Shown here piece by piece: positions 6,159 through 7,354 of a stretch of DNA of 7,354 bases. The translations under genes and the position numbers were made by a program. Positions within the stretch are counted from its first letter, which is position 1. Every line of letters begins with the position of its first letter. Source of the stretch: an uncultured Actinomycetes bacterium (lineage in GTDB: Bacteria; Actinomycetota; Actinomycetes; Nanopelagicales; Nanopelagicaceae); assembly GCA_903922745.1 (NCBI GenBank), contig CAIXVA010000145.1:1-7354 (forward strand), given 5' to 3'. The notes under the pieces are model-generated. The model had not been told where the DNA came from, made no database searches, and worked only from the letters and a program-made list of their open reading frames with translations.

Positions 6159-6608
6159 CTACTCTCCCTCAGTTGTTGTATTAATTCTAACCGCTGCATC
6201 CTTAAACGCCATCCAGCCCAATAATGCGCATTTGATGCGAGCTGGGAACTTGGAGACTCCTGCGAGGGCTACAGCATCTTCGAGAACATCGGGATTTCCT
6301 TGTTTTGTTCCCTTACTCTGCATCAGTTCGCTGAATTCGCTAAGTATGGAATTGGCCTCAGCGAAGCTCTTATTGACAAGTAAATCACTTGCAATTGAAA
6401 CACTCGCCTGAGAAATTGAACAGCCAACGCCATCCCACGTAATGCTCTTAATAATCCCATCTTCTGCTGTGACATTGAGAGTGATCTCATCACCACAACT
6501 TGGATTGACGTGATGGACCTGCGCTCCATATGAATCAGACAGACCCTTGTTGAGAGGATGCTTATAGTGATCCAAAATCACTTCTTGGTACAAGCTATCT
6601 AATTCCAT
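6159..6608 (-). CDS. sufU: SufU sulfurtransferase of Fe-S cluster assembly
   Basis: SufU is a zinc protein that accepts sulfur from the cysteine desulfurase SufS and passes it to the SufBCD scaffold. The 149-residue product begins MELDSLYQEVILDHYKHPLN and keeps the metal-site residues Cys38, Asp40 (NPSCGDE), Cys63 (GVGCSIS) and Cys127 (PARIKCALLGW). The extra segment before the last cysteine (about 95-119) is the feature that sets SufU apart from IscU. Its ATG overlaps the sufS stop by one base (TAATG, 6606-6610) and there is no clear ribosome binding site, so termination-reinitiation is likely. The gene order sufS-sufU-DUF59 is typical of Gram-positive bacteria and actinobacteria. Confidence 0.95.
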   Translation of the reverse strand: MELDSLYQEVILDHYKHPLNKGLSDSYGAQVHHVNPSCGDEITLNVTAEDGIIKSITWDGVGCSISQASVSIASDLLVNKSFAEANSILSEFSELMQSKGTKQGNPDVLEDAVALAGVSKFPARIKCALLGWMAFKDAAVRINTTTEGE

Positions 6609-7354
6609 TATGCAAAATATTTCTGTGCGCCAAGGATTGCATCAAATAATTCATCACAATCTGATTCATCGTTATACAAATACAGTGAAGCACGAGTAGT
6701 TGCTGGAACTCCAAGCTTACGAGTTAATGGCCAAGCGCAGTGATGCCCTGTACGAACTGCCACTCCTTGGCTATCGACATACTGACCTAAATCATGTGGA
6801 TGAATATCTCCCACAGTAAATGAAACTGTTCCGCCACGAGAATCAAGGTCGGTGGGTCCAACGATTTTAAGACCTGGAACTTGAAGCAATTTTTCAATTA
6901 AATACTTAGTCAGTACGACTTCATGATCATGAACATTCTTCATTCCAACGCCGACCAAATAATCAATTGCTGCGCCGAGACCAACAGCTTGTGCCATGTT
7001 GGGCACTCCAGCTTCAAATTTACGGGGTGCCGGTGCCCATGTTGCCGATGTCATCGTTACGGATTCGATCATTGAACCGCCATAAAGAAATGGAGGTAGA
7101 TCATCAAGTAAAGAACTCCATAACACGCCAACACCTGTTGGACCTAAAGCTTTGTGACCCGAGAACACTAGAAAATCAACATCAAGCTCTTTCACATCAA
7201 TTGGCATATGGGGAGCTGATTGACATGCATCAAGCACAACAACTGCGCCAACTTCATGTGCACGAGCCACTATTGCTTTGAGGGGATTGATTGTGCCCAA
7301 GACATTTGATTGATGGGTGAGGGCAACAACTTTCGTGTTTTCTGTAATCACAGA
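6608..7354 (-). CDS. sufS: Cysteine desulfurase SufS, N-terminus beyond the window
   Basis: This PLP enzyme removes sulfur from cysteine for Fe-S clusters. Only the C-terminal part is present: the frame stays open to the window edge, and the visible protein begins in the middle of the fold (TKVVALTHQSNVLGT). Numbering from the GTG at 7351, Asp41 and Gln44 (LDACQSAPH) contact PLP, Lys67 (SGHKALGPTG) should form the Schiff base, Cys205 (RTGHHCAWP) is the persulfide cysteine, and Arg220 binds substrate carboxylate. Each sits 159 positions before its E. coli SufS counterpart as I remember it (200, 203, 226, 364, 379), so roughly 160 N-terminal residues lie outside. The GTG at 7351 is therefore internal, not a start. 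The gene ends with TAA sharing one base with the sufU ATG. Confidence 0.95.
   Translation of the reverse strand, partial: SVITENTKVVALTHQSNVLGTINPLKAIVARAHEVGAVVVLDACQSAPHMPIDVKELDVDFLVFSGHKALGPTGVGVLWSSLLDDLPPFLYGGSMIESVTMTSATWAPAPRKFEAGVPNMAQAVGLGAAIDYLVGVGMKNVHDHEVVLTKYLIEKLLQVPGLKIVGPTDLDSRGGTVSFTVGDIHPHDLGQYVDSQGVAVRTGHHCAWPLTRKLGVPATTRASLYLYNDESDCDELFDAILGAQKYFA

Noticed and set aside
7349..7351. GTG as the true start of the cysteine desulfurase
   Set aside because: The frame remains open to the window edge and the protein would lack about 160 conserved residues; the gene is cut by the window, not truncated in the genome.
1..7354. Mobile element, CRISPR array, tRNA/rRNA, toxin-antitoxin or defence system
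   Set aside because: I looked for terminal repeats, regularly spaced repeats, cloverleaf-like structures and matching protein families on both strands and found none; every substantial frame is a housekeeping or conserved actinobacterial gene.

Overview
The window reads as an ordinary chromosomal stretch of an actinobacterium with moderate GC and tightly packed genes. Several things point there: an InhA-type enoyl-ACP reductase directly behind FabG (the mabA-inhA order of mycobacteria), a DUF3099 membrane protein, an actinobacterial-type SURF1, an IF3 with the N-terminal motif RINDRIR, and a SufS-SufU-DUF59 iron-sulfur module. The AT-leaning composition for this phylum, very short gaps and small genes would fit a streamlined freshwater lineage such as the acI group (Nanopelagicales). 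That placement is my inference from gene content and style, not a database match.

Layout from left to right. (1) A strong hairpin (10-68) lies just past rplT. The translation operon infC-rpmI-rplT runs leftward on the minus strand. IF3 appears to start at the non-canonical codon GTC, behind a perfect Shine-Dalgarno sequence. (2) A 225-base gap (1238-1462) upstream of infC holds inverted repeats and a weak promoter candidate; it is probably the infC leader. (3) fabG-fabI, also on the minus strand, gives the reductive steps of type II fatty-acid synthesis; the fabG stop codon directly abuts the fabI GTG start. (4) A 73-base divergent gap (2939-3011) separates fabG from a plus-strand pair, a DUF3099 membrane protein and SURF1 (cytochrome oxidase assembly), with 2 bases between them. 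(5) The minus-strand operon sufS (cut by the window end)-sufU-DUF59/SufT-like-ABC exporter has junctions of -1, +2 and +2 bases. Its last gene runs 42 bases into the end of the convergent SURF1 gene.

The genes serve housekeeping roles: translation, membrane lipid synthesis, respiratory-complex assembly and Fe-S cluster assembly. I see no RNA genes, mobile elements, CRISPR arrays, phage genes or defence system, and no clearly undescribed multi-gene system. The most unusual points are the infC start codon, the coupling of a type IV ABC exporter to the Suf genes, and the overlapping convergent gene ends.
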